Shown: positions 35,873-44,211 of the stretch, one piece after another
Layout of the letters: each line of letters starts with the position of its first letter
Numbering within the stretch: position 1 is the stretch's first letter
From: JACDAE01 sp963717195
GTDB lineage: Bacteria; Chloroflexota; Ktedonobacteria; Ktedonobacterales; Ktedonobacteraceae
Assembly (NCBI GenBank): GCA_963717195.1
Contig: CAVQVR010000011.1
Location: forward strand, 1 to 64,000
Reading direction: 5' to 3'
Length of the DNA stretch: 64,000 nt
Made by a program: the position numbers and the translations under genes
The notes under the pieces: generated by a model
What the model saw: the letters and a program-made list of their open reading frames with translations, nothing else
Database searches by the model: none
Told to the model about the DNA's origin: nothing

Positions 35873-36622
35873 TTATGTCTTCAAGATCTGATAAAAGAGT
35901 CGCGCTACCTGTGTATATCCGATTGTGCTGGGGTGAAAGCCATCACCACTGATGTATTCAGGATGCTGCGCCAGGTCGCTCTGGTACAGATTCACAAGCA
36001 AAGCAGAATGAAGAGTGACGATACTGGCGATGGCGTTGTTATAAGCTAGAATTTGCGCCCGCAGTGTCCGGACATTATAAGATTTGAAGTGCGGCAATAA
36101 CGTAAGATCAGGTACGTTCGCGACTGCAATGCGTGCATCGGGGAACGCAGTTCTCAAACGCGCCAACAGGAGATCGAGATCGTGCGCATAGCTAGCGACA
36201 GGCACATTAACAGCCAGGTCGTTGACGGCCAACCAGACCGTTACCACGTCAGGATGCGCATCAAGGGCTATCGGCAATTCAACGCCCAACGCATCATGCA
36301 CATCTATATCTGGCACACCGAGATTAATGAGGTGTACCTGTCCACCAAGCAAGGTTGATAGATCGGCGGGCCAGTTTTGTGTCTGTGGATCGTCGGCTCC
36401 GATGCCATAGGTGTCGGAAGCGCCGATCGCAACATATGTTAGCTTCGCGGCTGGCTGCTGCAGAACTGCGGTTGGCGTACTCTGTACAGTTGAAAAGGGG
36501 TTACAGGCCACGCAAAAAAGCAGTAAACAGCCTATAGCAAAAGTTGCGCATAGCTGCTTGCATATGCGCTTATTGGAATGTTGATTTTTTTTGATGCAGT
36601 ATCTGCACCAGCCAGAATTCAT
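35873..36622 (-). CDS. SGNH/GDSL hydrolase, probable lipoprotein
   Basis: 249 residues. A basic N-terminus and hydrophobic stretch end in LLFCVAC, a likely lipobox. Block I reads AIGASDTYGIG (GDS read as GAS-D), block III is LAVNDL, and block V GDGFHPSTIGY holds the catalytic Asp-x-x-His. These enzymes hydrolyse esters on lipids or sugars outside the cell. It follows secG by 28 bases and precedes the FtsX permease by four, all on one strand. Confidence 0.8.
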   Translation of the reverse strand: MNSGWCRYCIKKNQHSNKRICKQLCATFAIGCLLLFCVACNPFSTVQSTPTAVLQQPAAKLTYVAIGASDTYGIGADDPQTQNWPADLSTLLGGQVHLINLGVPDIDVHDALGVELPIALDAHPDVVTVWLAVNDLAVNVPVASYAHDLDLLLARLRTAFPDARIAVANVPDLTLLPHFKSYNVRTLRAQILAYNNAIASIVTLHSALLVNLYQSDLAQHPEYISGDGFHPSTIGYTQVARLFYQILKT

Positions 36623-36650
36623 GTAGTGGTATACCTTGCCGGAATCACAA

Positions 36651-36884
36651 CTAATGGATAAGCAGAGTCAGGACAGATACCAGAGCAAAAAGCACCACAA
36701 GAACAATGGTAATATTGAAGATCAAGCGTTCCACACCGCGCCGCGTCTTGAAGACAGAGCCTGCGCTACTGCCGCCAAAGATACTGCCTAGCCCGGCACC
36801 ACGCACCTGTAGCAGAATAAACACTATAACAGCTATCGAGATAATGATCTGTACAATTCTGATAGCCGGAACCCATTGTGCCAA
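36651..36884 (-). CDS. secG: preprotein translocase subunit SecG
   Basis: 77 residues, the expected SecG size. Two membrane helices (about 7-27 and 54-75) flank the conserved cytoplasmic loop with LLQVRGAGLGSIFGGS and a basic FKTRRG. It forms part of the SecYEG channel. It is the first gene of a minus-strand run with an SGNH lipoprotein and an FtsX-type permease. The ATG at 36884 is preceded by a weak GAGGG. Confidence 0.9.
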   Translation of the reverse strand: MAQWVPAIRIVQIIISIAVIVFILLQVRGAGLGSIFGGSSAGSVFKTRRGVERLIFNITIVLVVLFALVSVLTLLIH

Positions 36885-36975
36885 GAGACCGCCCTCGCTT
36901 TCTTGATTACAAACTCATTTCTGGCAAATTATAGCATAGGCCGGACCATACGTCGAGTGTTACTTAGCCTTACTC

Positions 36976-37136
36976 CAGGGCTTGTGAATTATCCGCTCTC
37001 CTCGCGCCTACAGCGCTCGCAAATGGTTTTTAATTGTGTGTTTTTCGGGCAGAGCCCGAAAAACACACAATTAAAAACCAAAAAGGCCCGCGCAGCGGGC
37101 CAAAACGCGGAGAAAAACGCTCATTCACAAGCCCTG
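36976..37136. mobile_element. 161-bp MITE-like element with 14-bp terminal repeats and 8-bp target duplication
   Basis: The ends CAGGGCTTGTGAAT (36976-36989) and ATTCACAAGCCCTG (37123-37136) are perfect inverted repeats. AGCCTTAC occurs on both sides (36966-36973 and 37137-37144). Inside is a 27-bp-arm hairpin (37024-37050/37054-37080) and a GGCCCGC/GCGGGCC hairpin (37085-37101). There is no open frame for a transposase. The target duplication includes the stop codon region of the gene at 37141-37668. Confidence 0.75.
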
Positions 37137-37140
37137 AGCC

Positions 37141-37668
37141 TTACCCTGAAGCATGAGCTCGTTCATGACAATCAGGACATAACACTACAAAATAGTCAGG
37201 ATCGTAACGAGCAAGAAAGTTTTTTGAGAAGTGGAGGGTATGTAACTGCAACACATCGTAGTGCTGACCGCATTCCAGACAAACATTGTCCGCCTGTTTA
37301 CGCAAAGAAGATTTTAGAGCATTCATCTTGCTCACATGAAAGACATCTATGCTCACATGAAAAAGCAGTCCAGCCAGTATCAGAGCGAGCACACGCGAAC
37401 GCAAGCGTATGGCCAGGAACAACAACGCTCCCAGTACTAACGGGTGATGGAGCAGGCGTGCGCGAGGCAATTGTGGAGGATCGGCCTGCCCGAAGTAGCG
37501 TATAGCAGCACGCAAGCTCAGCGTACGATAAGCGACAGCATGCCAGAGATAGTGATCCATATCAATGAGAAGACTGGCAGTAAACGGAATCCAGATATCT
37601 TTTTTGAGCCAGGGCGCAGTTATGAGAGCCGCAGCGGTTGAGAGCTTAAGATGTTCCTGTACTTGCAT
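37141..37668 (-). CDS. membrane protein with C-terminal HNH-like zinc motif
   Basis: 175 residues. The N-terminal part (1-120) resembles DUF457/YdjM predicted membrane metal-dependent hydrolases: LLIDMDHYLWHA (about 34-45), a paired His in LLHHPLVL (about 72-79), a helix AGLLFHVSIDVFH (about 103-115). The C-terminal 50 residues read as an HNH-type zinc motif: CLECG, LHTLHF, LCPDCHERAH. The combination is unusual. The gene is next to the MITE-like element, which lies just after its stop. There is a weak ribosome-binding site (AGGAC). A nuclease activity is only an inference. Confidence 0.6.
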   Translation of the reverse strand: MQVQEHLKLSTAAALITAPWLKKDIWIPFTASLLIDMDHYLWHAVAYRTLSLRAAIRYFGQADPPQLPRARLLHHPLVLGALLFLAIRLRSRVLALILAGLLFHVSIDVFHVSKMNALKSSLRKQADNVCLECGQHYDVLQLHTLHFSKNFLARYDPDYFVVLCPDCHERAHASG

Positions 37669-37814
37669 AGAACCGTCCTCTTAGTACTAAAGGCTGTTGC
37701 ACATGTCCCGAACCCGTCCCAACGGTCGCTAAAAGAGTCATGCCGCTGAGTATAACGATTCCTCTTTGCACTGTCAACAAATACAAATTGAAACACAATA
37801 AACCATAATTACAC

Positions 37815-37845
37815 GTTTACAACCATCATCATTTGTTTGCAACCA
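37815..37845. repeat. pair of direct repeats in the 37.7-38.05 kb gap
   Basis: GTTTACAACCA (37815-37825) and GTTTGCAACCA (37835-37845) are exactly 20 bases apart. They could be operator half-sites upstream of the GT2-GGDEF gene or of the - strand gene. Nothing else is seen in the 383-base divergent gap. Confidence 0.3.
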
Positions 37846-38051
37846 CTTCTCAACCGTATTTTCCCGCTATTACCAGGAGTACCATTATACGCTACTAGCT
37901 AACCGTTCCGAGGTTCTTTTTAAAGGGATTATGTAGAGGATGCAGCGAAGTATATACCAAAGGCTGGAATTGGTGATACTTCAGAGCTTGTTTGTGTATC
38001 AGGCGAACAGCAATAATAGACCCTATAATCAAACAAGGGGGAGCCCAATAT

Positions 38052-39446
38052 ATGGCAACGAAAGTTGAAAATACATTACAGTTAAAGCTGATGGAGATGC
38101 GGGGAGAGGACAGGAGCAATCATGTTGGATGTAGTGTAGGGATTATGGCTTATAATGAAGAAGCTAATATTGGACGCACACTACGTGCAGTACTGGCGCA
38201 ATGGGGACCGTCCGTTCGTCTTGATGAGGTAATTGTTGTTGCAAGCGGGTGTACTGACCGTACCGTCCCGATTGTGGCCAATATTGCCTTGCAGGACCCG
38301 CGTGTGCGCCTGTGCGTGCAGGAGAAACGTGAGGGGAAAGCCTCCGCGATCAATCTCTTTCTCAAAGAAGCAACAAGCGAGGTTGCCATCTTGATAGGAG
38401 CCGATGTTATCCCTGACGAGGCCGCGCTAGAGAACCTGTGTGAGCCTTTCAAGGATCCCGAAATCGGTATGGTAGGTGGTCGTCCAGTGCCGGTTAATGA
38501 TCCAGATACCTTTATGGGCCATTCGGTACACCTGCTATGGCGTCTTCATGACCAGGTTGCGCGTATACAACCAAAGCTTGGCGAAGTTATTGCATTCCGC
38601 AATGTTATCTCAGGTATTCCCACCAACAGTGCAGTTGATGAAATTTCTATACAGGCGCTCATTTCTCAACTTGGTTATAAATTGCTCTATAAGCCTGAAT
38701 GCGTTGTGTATAACAAGGGACCAATTACTGTCCGTGATTTTCTGAAGCAACGTCGTCGTATCTACGCCGGACATCTCAAAGTGCGTACACAGCAGAACTA
38801 TGAAGCCTGTACTATGAAGGTCAGTCCTATCGCCCGTCAACTCCTTGCTTGCCGCGACTTCACCATGAGCAGTCCTAAGCAGACATTATGGACAGTAGGA
38901 GCGGTAACATTAGAAGGGTATGCGCGTGCGCAGGGCTACTACGATTACTGGCGTAAGCGTGAGCATCATATCTGGCAGATGGTCGACTCGACCAAAGATC
39001 TTGAAGCGGGTCAGAAGAAAATGCGCCGCATCTGCAACGCTCAGAGCGTCATCGTATTCCGCCTCATTCTGGAAGGTGCATCGGGAAACGATGTGCACCG
39101 CGAGCGCGAGGATCGGGAAGCGACTGAAGCTGCTCGTAAGTTGCTGCCCGAACTGCGGGCAAATATCCGCAAAGAGGATAAACTTTCTATCAATGGCCCT
39201 GGCATCGTGACGGCTGTAATTCGTGCCGAGCAGCAGGGTGCGGAGATCGTTGCGCAGCGCATCAAGCAAGTTGTTGAAGCTGCCAGTCTACGCATCGGTG
39301 GGCACGAGGTAAAAGTGACGGTAGCTCATAGTTCGCTCACATTTAGCTCGAAGGCTGCAAATGGCAAAATGACCGTTAGTGGTCCTCTGCTAGATGAATC
39401 TCTAATGGCTGCTCTCGTTGAACATAAAGAAAGTCAGCAAGTATAG
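38052..39446 (+). CDS. GT2 glycosyltransferase fused to a degenerate GGDEF domain
   Basis: About 464 residues from the ATG at 38052, preceded by GGGGGAG; a longer frame from 37992 lacks one. Residues about 25-230 are a GT2 catalytic domain: GIMAYNEEANIGRTL, VVASGCTDRT, GKASAIN and GADVIPDEA (DxD-like). Residues about 333-455 align in pattern with a diguanylate cyclase: VIVFRLILEG, LLPELRANIRKEDKLS, then INGPGI where GGDEF should be, then AEIVAQRIKQVVEAASL and VKVTVAHSSL. The active-site motif is lost, so it is a likely c-di-GMP or nucleotide sensor rather than a cyclase. It is probably cytoplasmic. Confidence 0.75.
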   Translation: MATKVENTLQLKLMEMRGEDRSNHVGCSVGIMAYNEEANIGRTLRAVLAQWGPSVRLDEVIVVASGCTDRTVPIVANIALQDPRVRLCVQEKREGKASAINLFLKEATSEVAILIGADVIPDEAALENLCEPFKDPEIGMVGGRPVPVNDPDTFMGHSVHLLWRLHDQVARIQPKLGEVIAFRNVISGIPTNSAVDEISIQALISQLGYKLLYKPECVVYNKGPITVRDFLKQRRRIYAGHLKVRTQQNYEACTMKVSPIARQLLACRDFTMSSPKQTLWTVGAVTLEGYARAQGYYDYWRKREHHIWQMVDSTKDLEAGQKKMRRICNAQSVIVFRLILEGASGNDVHREREDREATEAARKLLPELRANIRKEDKLSINGPGIVTAVIRAEQQGAEIVAQRIKQVVEAASLRIGGHEVKVTVAHSSLTFSSKAANGKMTVSGPLLDESLMAALVEHKESQQV

Positions 39447-39449
39447 TTG

Positions 39450-39473
39450 GCTACCTCTTTATCAAAGGGTAGC
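39450..39473. terminator. hairpin after the GT2-GGDEF gene
   Basis: GCTACC/GGTAGC with an inner CTTT/AAAG stem and an ATC loop. No long U-tract follows. It lies between the GT2 gene (+) and the VOC gene (-), where a bidirectional stop would be useful. Confidence 0.5.
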
Positions 39474-39526
39474 GCTACTTTGCGGCTGGTGGCACGCAGA
39501 GTAGCGTTGCCTTGAGTATAATCACT

Positions 39527-39940
39527 TCAGCGGTTGCTAGTAGTTCGCTGTGCCTCGCTCTCTGCCAGACCTGGTTGCTGGTAGATGCCAAGAACGTTGC
39601 CCGCAGGGTCGCGAAAGAGGGCATAGACCTCGCGCTCATCAGGGTTGACAGGCTGCACGATCTCGCCGCCTGCGGCGATGATGCTTTCGACGGTTGTCGC
39701 GGCATTGGCGACCATGATGGACACCACTATGCCTGGAGCATTGGATGGCGGGCGTCCAAGAACCCACATGCCGCTCACTCCACCGACTGTGTCGTCGAAA
39801 GCAGTTGAGCCGTCATTGTGCTTCCTGATGTCCCAGCCAAAGGCTCGCTGGTAGAACTGAGCTGACTCCGCGATGTTGATGGCTGGGATTTCGATGTAGC
39901 AAATCTTGCCCGTTCGGTAGTTGGGGGATGGTGTTGTCAT
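39527..39940 (-). CDS. VOC family (glyoxalase/bleomycin-resistance fold) protein
   Basis: 137 residues, one VOC unit. Features include GKICYIEIPAINIAESAQFYQRAFGW (landmark, about 12-37), VSIMVANAATTVESIIAAGGEIV and the final FRDPAGNVLGIYQ. The family includes metal-dependent glyoxalases, dioxygenases and drug-binding proteins, and the substrate cannot be told. It stands alone, convergent with the GT2-GGDEF gene. Confidence 0.8.
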   Translation of the reverse strand: MTTPSPNYRTGKICYIEIPAINIAESAQFYQRAFGWDIRKHNDGSTAFDDTVGGVSGMWVLGRPPSNAPGIVVSIMVANAATTVESIIAAGGEIVQPVNPDEREVYALFRDPAGNVLGIYQQPGLAESEAQRTTSNR

Positions 39941-40290
39941 TCCTCATATCCTCTCTCGTTCTCTAGAGTTTCGATACAGATGTCTAACTTCCTCTTCTCC
40001 AAGAGTAGATCGTTAGTTCTATAAAAGCAAGAAACAGGCTGCGTTTCATGACTTTTAGCCGCTTAGTACTATAGCAATAGTGATTGTGCGTTGGATGATC
40101 TGGATGGCTCACAATGGTTGAAGGGAATACAACTACCCGGTTCATATGTTATTCTAAATACTGATTTTATTCACCCGATACATCCCTTCTATTTGTTTGT
40201 TCGCCTGGGTTTCCAGTGCATCCATTTTTCAATGGGGCAACAGATTGATATATTGCGGATGCCATCAACAGCATCCACGGAAAAAGTACT
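39941..40290. other. 350-base gap without a supported gene
   Basis: Short open frames exist (for example 40091-40294) but have no ribosome-binding site, no recognisable composition and no conserved motif. The rlmN start at 40291 probably has its promoter here; I could not pick one with confidence. Confidence 0.5.
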
Positions 40291-41442
40291 ATGACACAGA
40301 TACAACCAACCGATATACATAAAAAAATTGATGTGCTGACATTCAGGCTGCCAGAGTTAAAGCAGTGGCTGATCGAGCTCGGCGAACCTGGATTTCGCGC
40401 GAAGCAGATCTATCAATGGATCTACCAGCAACTCGCGACCGATTTTACAGCGATGAGCAACCTGCCACTATCCTTGCGCCAGAGATTGGAAGAAGAGGCT
40501 TGCATCGGGTCAGGAATCGTACGTAGCGAACAGCATTCAAAGGATGATCGTACACGTAAGATTCTGCTGGAATTGGAAGACGGACGCCTGATCGAGTCGG
40601 TGTTGATGCTCTATCCACCGCTTGGAGAGTCGAGTTCACGCGCTACTGTCTGTGTATCCAGCCAGGCTGGCTGCGCTTTTGGTTGCACGTTCTGCGCAAC
40701 AGGGCAGATGGGTTTTGATCGGCACCTGAGCGCGGGCGAGATCGTGGCGCAGGTGCTCTACTTTGCACGCCAATTGCGGGCTACTCCCTGGAGCGCTCCT
40801 GGACTGCCTGGCAGTAAAACAATCGATCATATAACCAATATTGTTCTCATGGGCATGGGCGAGCCGCTGCATAATTATGATAATGTATTGCAGGCTCTAC
40901 GCATTTTGAATAGTGGCGAGGGCTTCAACCTGGGTGCGCGTCATATGACCATCTCGACCGTAGGTGTTGTGCCTGCGATTCGTAAATTGAGCCAGGAGCC
41001 GCTACAGGTCAATCTGGCTATCTCCCTACATGCACCGACGGATGAATTGCGTGGTCAGACAATGCCCATCAACCGCAAATATCCATTGGAGGAACTTTTC
41101 TCGGCATGTAAGGATTATATTGCTGAGACTGGACGGCAGGTAACGTTTGAGTATGTATTGCTCTCAGGCGTAAATGATACGCCAGCGCATGCTCAGCAGC
41201 TTGCGGACCTGTTGGTACCGTTGAAGCAGTTTGCGCATGTCAATTGCATTCCGGTCAATGCTACGGCGGCCAGCTATCATACGCCGGGGCCAGATGCTAT
41301 TCGCGCATTCCGCAATGTGTTGTTTGAGCGTGGTGTCAGTAACAGCGTGCGGGCTGAGCGTGGCGATGATATTGCTGCGGCTTGTGGACAGTTGAGGACG
41401 AGATTTGAGGAGAAGCGGAAGGTGCCTGTTGTGGCGCAATAG
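40291..41442 (+). CDS. rlmN: dual-specificity 23S rRNA/tRNA adenine C2 methyltransferase RlmN
   Basis: 383 residues, normal for the family. The radical-SAM cluster motif CAFGCTFC (about 128-135) is intact. The N-terminal QWLIELGEPGFRAKQIYQWIY region, MGMGEPL, and a C-terminal RAERGDDIAAACGQL with the methyl-carrying cysteine are all present. It methylates A2503 of 23S rRNA. The GTACT before the ATG at 40291 is not a strong ribosome-binding site. It converges with rpmB; a terminator lies between them. Confidence 0.95.
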   Translation: MTQIQPTDIHKKIDVLTFRLPELKQWLIELGEPGFRAKQIYQWIYQQLATDFTAMSNLPLSLRQRLEEEACIGSGIVRSEQHSKDDRTRKILLELEDGRLIESVLMLYPPLGESSSRATVCVSSQAGCAFGCTFCATGQMGFDRHLSAGEIVAQVLYFARQLRATPWSAPGLPGSKTIDHITNIVLMGMGEPLHNYDNVLQALRILNSGEGFNLGARHMTISTVGVVPAIRKLSQEPLQVNLAISLHAPTDELRGQTMPINRKYPLEELFSACKDYIAETGRQVTFEYVLLSGVNDTPAHAQQLADLLVPLKQFAHVNCIPVNATAASYHTPGPDAIRAFRNVLFERGVSNSVRAERGDDIAAACGQLRTRFEEKRKVPVVAQ

Positions 41443-41455
41443 TTGAAAGCAAAAC

Positions 41456-41520
41456 AGGATGCCTACGAGGAGCACTCCTTCCACAAGACCTGGAAATAGT
41501 GACCCTCGCAGGCATCCTCT
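41456..41520. terminator. bidirectional terminator between rlmN and rpmB
   Basis: AGGATGCCT (41456-41464) pairs with AGGCATCCT (41510-41518), and CGAGG (41466-41470) with CCTCG (41504-41508). The loop is long, about 33 bases. It sits between convergent genes. Confidence 0.55.
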
Positions 41521-41542
41521 TTATGCCACAGCTTTGTTGTTA

Positions 41543-41743
41543 TTACTTGCGCACCTTTGGCAATTTGCTCAAAGTACGTAGACAACGGGTACAAATGTTT
41601 ACCGTCTTCGTGGTCCCGTTGATCTCAATACGACGGCGATGTACGTTCAGTACAAAGCGACGGCGTGTGCGATGTTGCGAAAATGGCACATTGTTGCCAT
41701 ACATTGGCTTGCGCTCACAGATATCACAACGACCTGCTGCCAT
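41543..41743 (-). CDS. rpmB: 50S ribosomal protein L28
   Basis: 66 residues. MAAGRCDICERKPMYGNNVPFS and the NICTRCLRTLSK end carry the two CxxC pairs of zinc-type L28. AGGGAGGAGAAAGGTC precedes the ATG. In many bacteria rpmB lies divergent from an Asp23 gene and a DAK/FakA gene, as here. Confidence 0.93.
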   Translation of the reverse strand: MAAGRCDICERKPMYGNNVPFSQHRTRRRFVLNVHRRRIEINGTTKTVNICTRCLRTLSKLPKVRK

Positions 41744-41810
41744 GACCTTTCTCCTCCCTAAATGGACAACGATATTGCATTCTACCAGACTCTATCGGCA
41801 CACAGATACC

Positions 41811-41890
41811 GGCAACGGGTGGGAGCCAGCCTCCGGATGGGGGCCAGCCCCACCCCTACGGTACGTCCCGCTGCGGGGTTGGGTAGATCA
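41811..41890. repeat. GC-rich palindromic repeat upstream of the Asp23 gene
   Basis: GGGGCCAGCCCC and CCCGCTGCGGGG stems occur with an ACCCCTACGG core between them, as in the other CCCTAC-family repeats. It lies between divergent rpmB and the Asp23-family gene. Confidence 0.5.
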
Positions 41891-41906
41891 ATTCCGCTGT
41901 GTTTAC

Positions 41907-41935
41907 TTGATTATCATCGGGGCCTCTGATATACT
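41907..41935 (+). promoter_or_regulatory. promoter for the Asp23-FakA-DegV genes
   Basis: TTGATT and TATACT are separated by 17 bases, 90 bases before the ATG at 42025. Confidence 0.5.
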
Positions 41936-42024
41936 GCATCAATACAACGCGTGCACTGATTGGGAACCCGAATACGTTATGCAAGTATACCCGATATTGG
42001 GAAATTTGGCAAGAGAGAAGATGT

Positions 42025-42447
42025 ATGCTGCGGTCGAAAACTTCTGCGATACAACCGCATTCCGGCTCTTACACTCATCCACTTGGTAAAATTGAGATTC
42101 TACCAAACGCTATCCACACTCTCGTATTACAAGCAACTAGCGAGTGTTATGGTGTGCTGGGCATTGCAGGGCCACGTCTGCGCAATGGGCAGGCGGTAAT
42201 CCTTTCACCTGAACAGGCTAACCAGGGTGTACGGGTTCAAGTCGTCGATGATCAACTGATTATCGATATTTATGTGGCACTGGAATATGGGCTACGCATC
42301 TCTGAAATTGCCCATAATATCATGAGTAGTGTCAAGTTTTCTGTCGAGAAACAATTAGGCATCCCTGTCGTCCAGGTGAACGTCAACGTGCAAGGGCTGC
42401 TTCATGGCCCGGCATCTCAGGACAGGCAGGAGAAAATTAAGGGGTAG
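42025..42447 (+). CDS. Asp23/Gls24 family envelope stress protein
   Basis: 140 residues with the Asp23 (DUF322) core: PLGKIEILPNAIHTLVLQATSECYGVLGIAG and ALEYGLRISEIAHNIMSSVKFSVEKQLGIPVVQVNVNVQG (landmarks; about 18-48 and 85-125). These small proteins are widely found next to FakA-like genes, as here: the FakA-like gene starts 10 bases downstream. Role in envelope or lipid metabolism is inferred from that linkage. Confidence 0.85.
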   Translation: MLRSKTSAIQPHSGSYTHPLGKIEILPNAIHTLVLQATSECYGVLGIAGPRLRNGQAVILSPEQANQGVRVQVVDDQLIIDIYVALEYGLRISEIAHNIMSSVKFSVEKQLGIPVVQVNVNVQGLLHGPASQDRQEKIKG

Positions 42448-42457
42448 CACAGACGCT

Positions 42458-44167
42458 ATGCAGGAACAAGCACCGCACACTCCGTCACGACCACGGCCAC
42501 GACGAGTGAGCGTCTTCGATGGTCAGGATCTAAAGAAAGCAATTCTGGCGGGAGCGGCGTGGTTAGAAGAACATCGTGATGAAATCAACGCGCTCAACGT
42601 CTTTCCTGTCCCCGATGGGGATACAGGCTCTAACATGTCTGCGACGATGAAATCCGCCATTCGCAATCTTACTACCAGCAACGAGACATCCGCAGCCATC
42701 GTCGCCGCTAAGGTTGCTCACGATGCGCTATTAGGAGCTCGCGGCAACTCAGGCGTGATCCTTTCGCAGACGCTCCGTGGCCTGGCGCAGGGTCTCGATA
42801 AGAAGGCCACATTTACCGCCGCCGATCTTGCACGGGCTTTCGACGAAGCACAACGCCTGGCCTATCGCGCGGTAATTAAACCTGTCGAGGGTACGATTCT
42901 GACGGTGGTGCGCGAGGCTGCTGTAGCAGCTAAGAAGAGCGCTGAACATGGCGATGACATTGGTGGCCTGATGCACGAGGTGGTGAATGCGACGCGCCTG
43001 TCAGTCGCTCACACGCCCGAATTGCTCCCTACACTGAAACAGGCAGGCGTGGTCGATGCAGGCGGCCAGGGTTTCAGTACACTGATGGAAGGCATGTGGC
43101 GTTACATACGCGGCGAAAGTGGTAGCGCCGAGTTGACAACGACGACAGATAGCAGCAATAGAGCTTCAACCGGGACGCTGGAGAAGCCGGAGACGCACGT
43201 CAAGAAGGGTCGCGTCAGCGTTGAAGAGGAGTTTGGCTACGAGGTGGTTTTTCTGCTGCGTGGTGAGAACCTGGATGTCGAGGGTATTCGCCAGACGATT
43301 ATCGACATGGGCGGCGTCTCCACAGTCGTCGCAGGCTATGAGAAGATGCTCAAAGTACACACACATACACTCACTCCTGGCAAAATTCTGGATTATGGCG
43401 TCAGCCTGGGCAGCTTGCTTGATATTAACATCGAGAATCTGCAAGAGCAGAGCCTGACCTATGAGGCAGAAAGTAAGGCCGAACACGCAGAAGAGGAAAA
43501 ACAGCCCCAGTTAGAGATCGCAACCATCGCAGTTGTCTCAGGCTCTGGTTTCGAGCAGGTCTTCCAGGGCCTAGGTGTCAACGCACTTGTCTCAGGCGGC
43601 CAGACGATAAATCCCAGCACTGAAGAGCTGCTTAACGCGGTTGAGGCGGTACCATCCAACAGGGTCATTATCTTACCCAATAATAAAAATGTGATTCTGA
43701 GCGCTCAACAGGTCCCTGGTCTGACGCAAAAAGAGGTCTATGTCGTTCCCAGTAAGACAATGCCTCAGGGGATCGCTGCGCTCGCGAGTTTTAATTTCGA
43801 GGCGGACTTCAGTGCGAATTGCGAGACGATGACCGAAGCTATTCAGCAGATCGATACCGCCGAAATTACGAAGGCCATCCGCACAGTCGAGTTGGGAGAA
43901 CTTCAAGTACGCGAAGGCGATTTTATTGGCGTCGTGAACGGCAATCTGGTGGTTGCCAGCCAGAGTATCGAACAGGTTATACATGATACCTTGCACCGTA
44001 TGGATATTGGTAGTCACGAAATCGTTACTATTTACTACGGCGAGGATGTGACAGAGGAAACGGCCCAACAGATCACACGGCGGATCAAAGAGCGCTACTC
44101 ACACATTGAAATTGAGCTCGTTAAAGGTGGACAACCATATTATGCCTATATCATTTCGGCTGAGTAA
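42458..44167 (+). CDS. DAK-domain fatty acid kinase catalytic subunit, FakA/YloV type
   Basis: About 569 residues from the ATG at 42458. The N-terminal DhaL domain has NVFPVPDGDTGSNM (about 49-62), the aspartates of which hold the magnesium-ATP, and LLGARGNSGVI. A middle linker domain and a C-terminal DegV-like region follow (EIELVKGGQPYY at the end). FakA phosphorylates fatty acids held by a FakB (DegV) protein, one of which is encoded 44 bases downstream. A start at 42404 overlaps the previous gene and is less likely. Confidence 0.88.
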   Translation: MQEQAPHTPSRPRPRRVSVFDGQDLKKAILAGAAWLEEHRDEINALNVFPVPDGDTGSNMSATMKSAIRNLTTSNETSAAIVAAKVAHDALLGARGNSGVILSQTLRGLAQGLDKKATFTAADLARAFDEAQRLAYRAVIKPVEGTILTVVREAAVAAKKSAEHGDDIGGLMHEVVNATRLSVAHTPELLPTLKQAGVVDAGGQGFSTLMEGMWRYIRGESGSAELTTTTDSSNRASTGTLEKPETHVKKGRVSVEEEFGYEVVFLLRGENLDVEGIRQTIIDMGGVSTVVAGYEKMLKVHTHTLTPGKILDYGVSLGSLLDINIENLQEQSLTYEAESKAEHAEEEKQPQLEIATIAVVSGSGFEQVFQGLGVNALVSGGQTINPSTEELLNAVEAVPSNRVIILPNNKNVILSAQQVPGLTQKEVYVVPSKTMPQGIAALASFNFEADFSANCETMTEAIQQIDTAEITKAIRTVELGELQVREGDFIGVVNGNLVVASQSIEQVIHDTLHRMDIGSHEIVTIYYGEDVTEETAQQITRRIKERYSHIEIELVKGGQPYYAYIISAE

Positions 44168-44211
44168 AATTTCAAATAATAGAATATTTTTTATCGTTTA
44201 GGAGATTTTTT

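Noticed and set aside
36876..37505. 209-residue open frame on +
   Set aside because: It passes through the MITE-like element and is antisense to the membrane-HNH gene.
40091..40294. 67-residue open frame before rlmN
   Set aside because: No ribosome-binding site or recognisable protein character.
41499..42089. 196-residue open frame on +
   Set aside because: It is antisense to rpmB and runs through a repeat; no family match.
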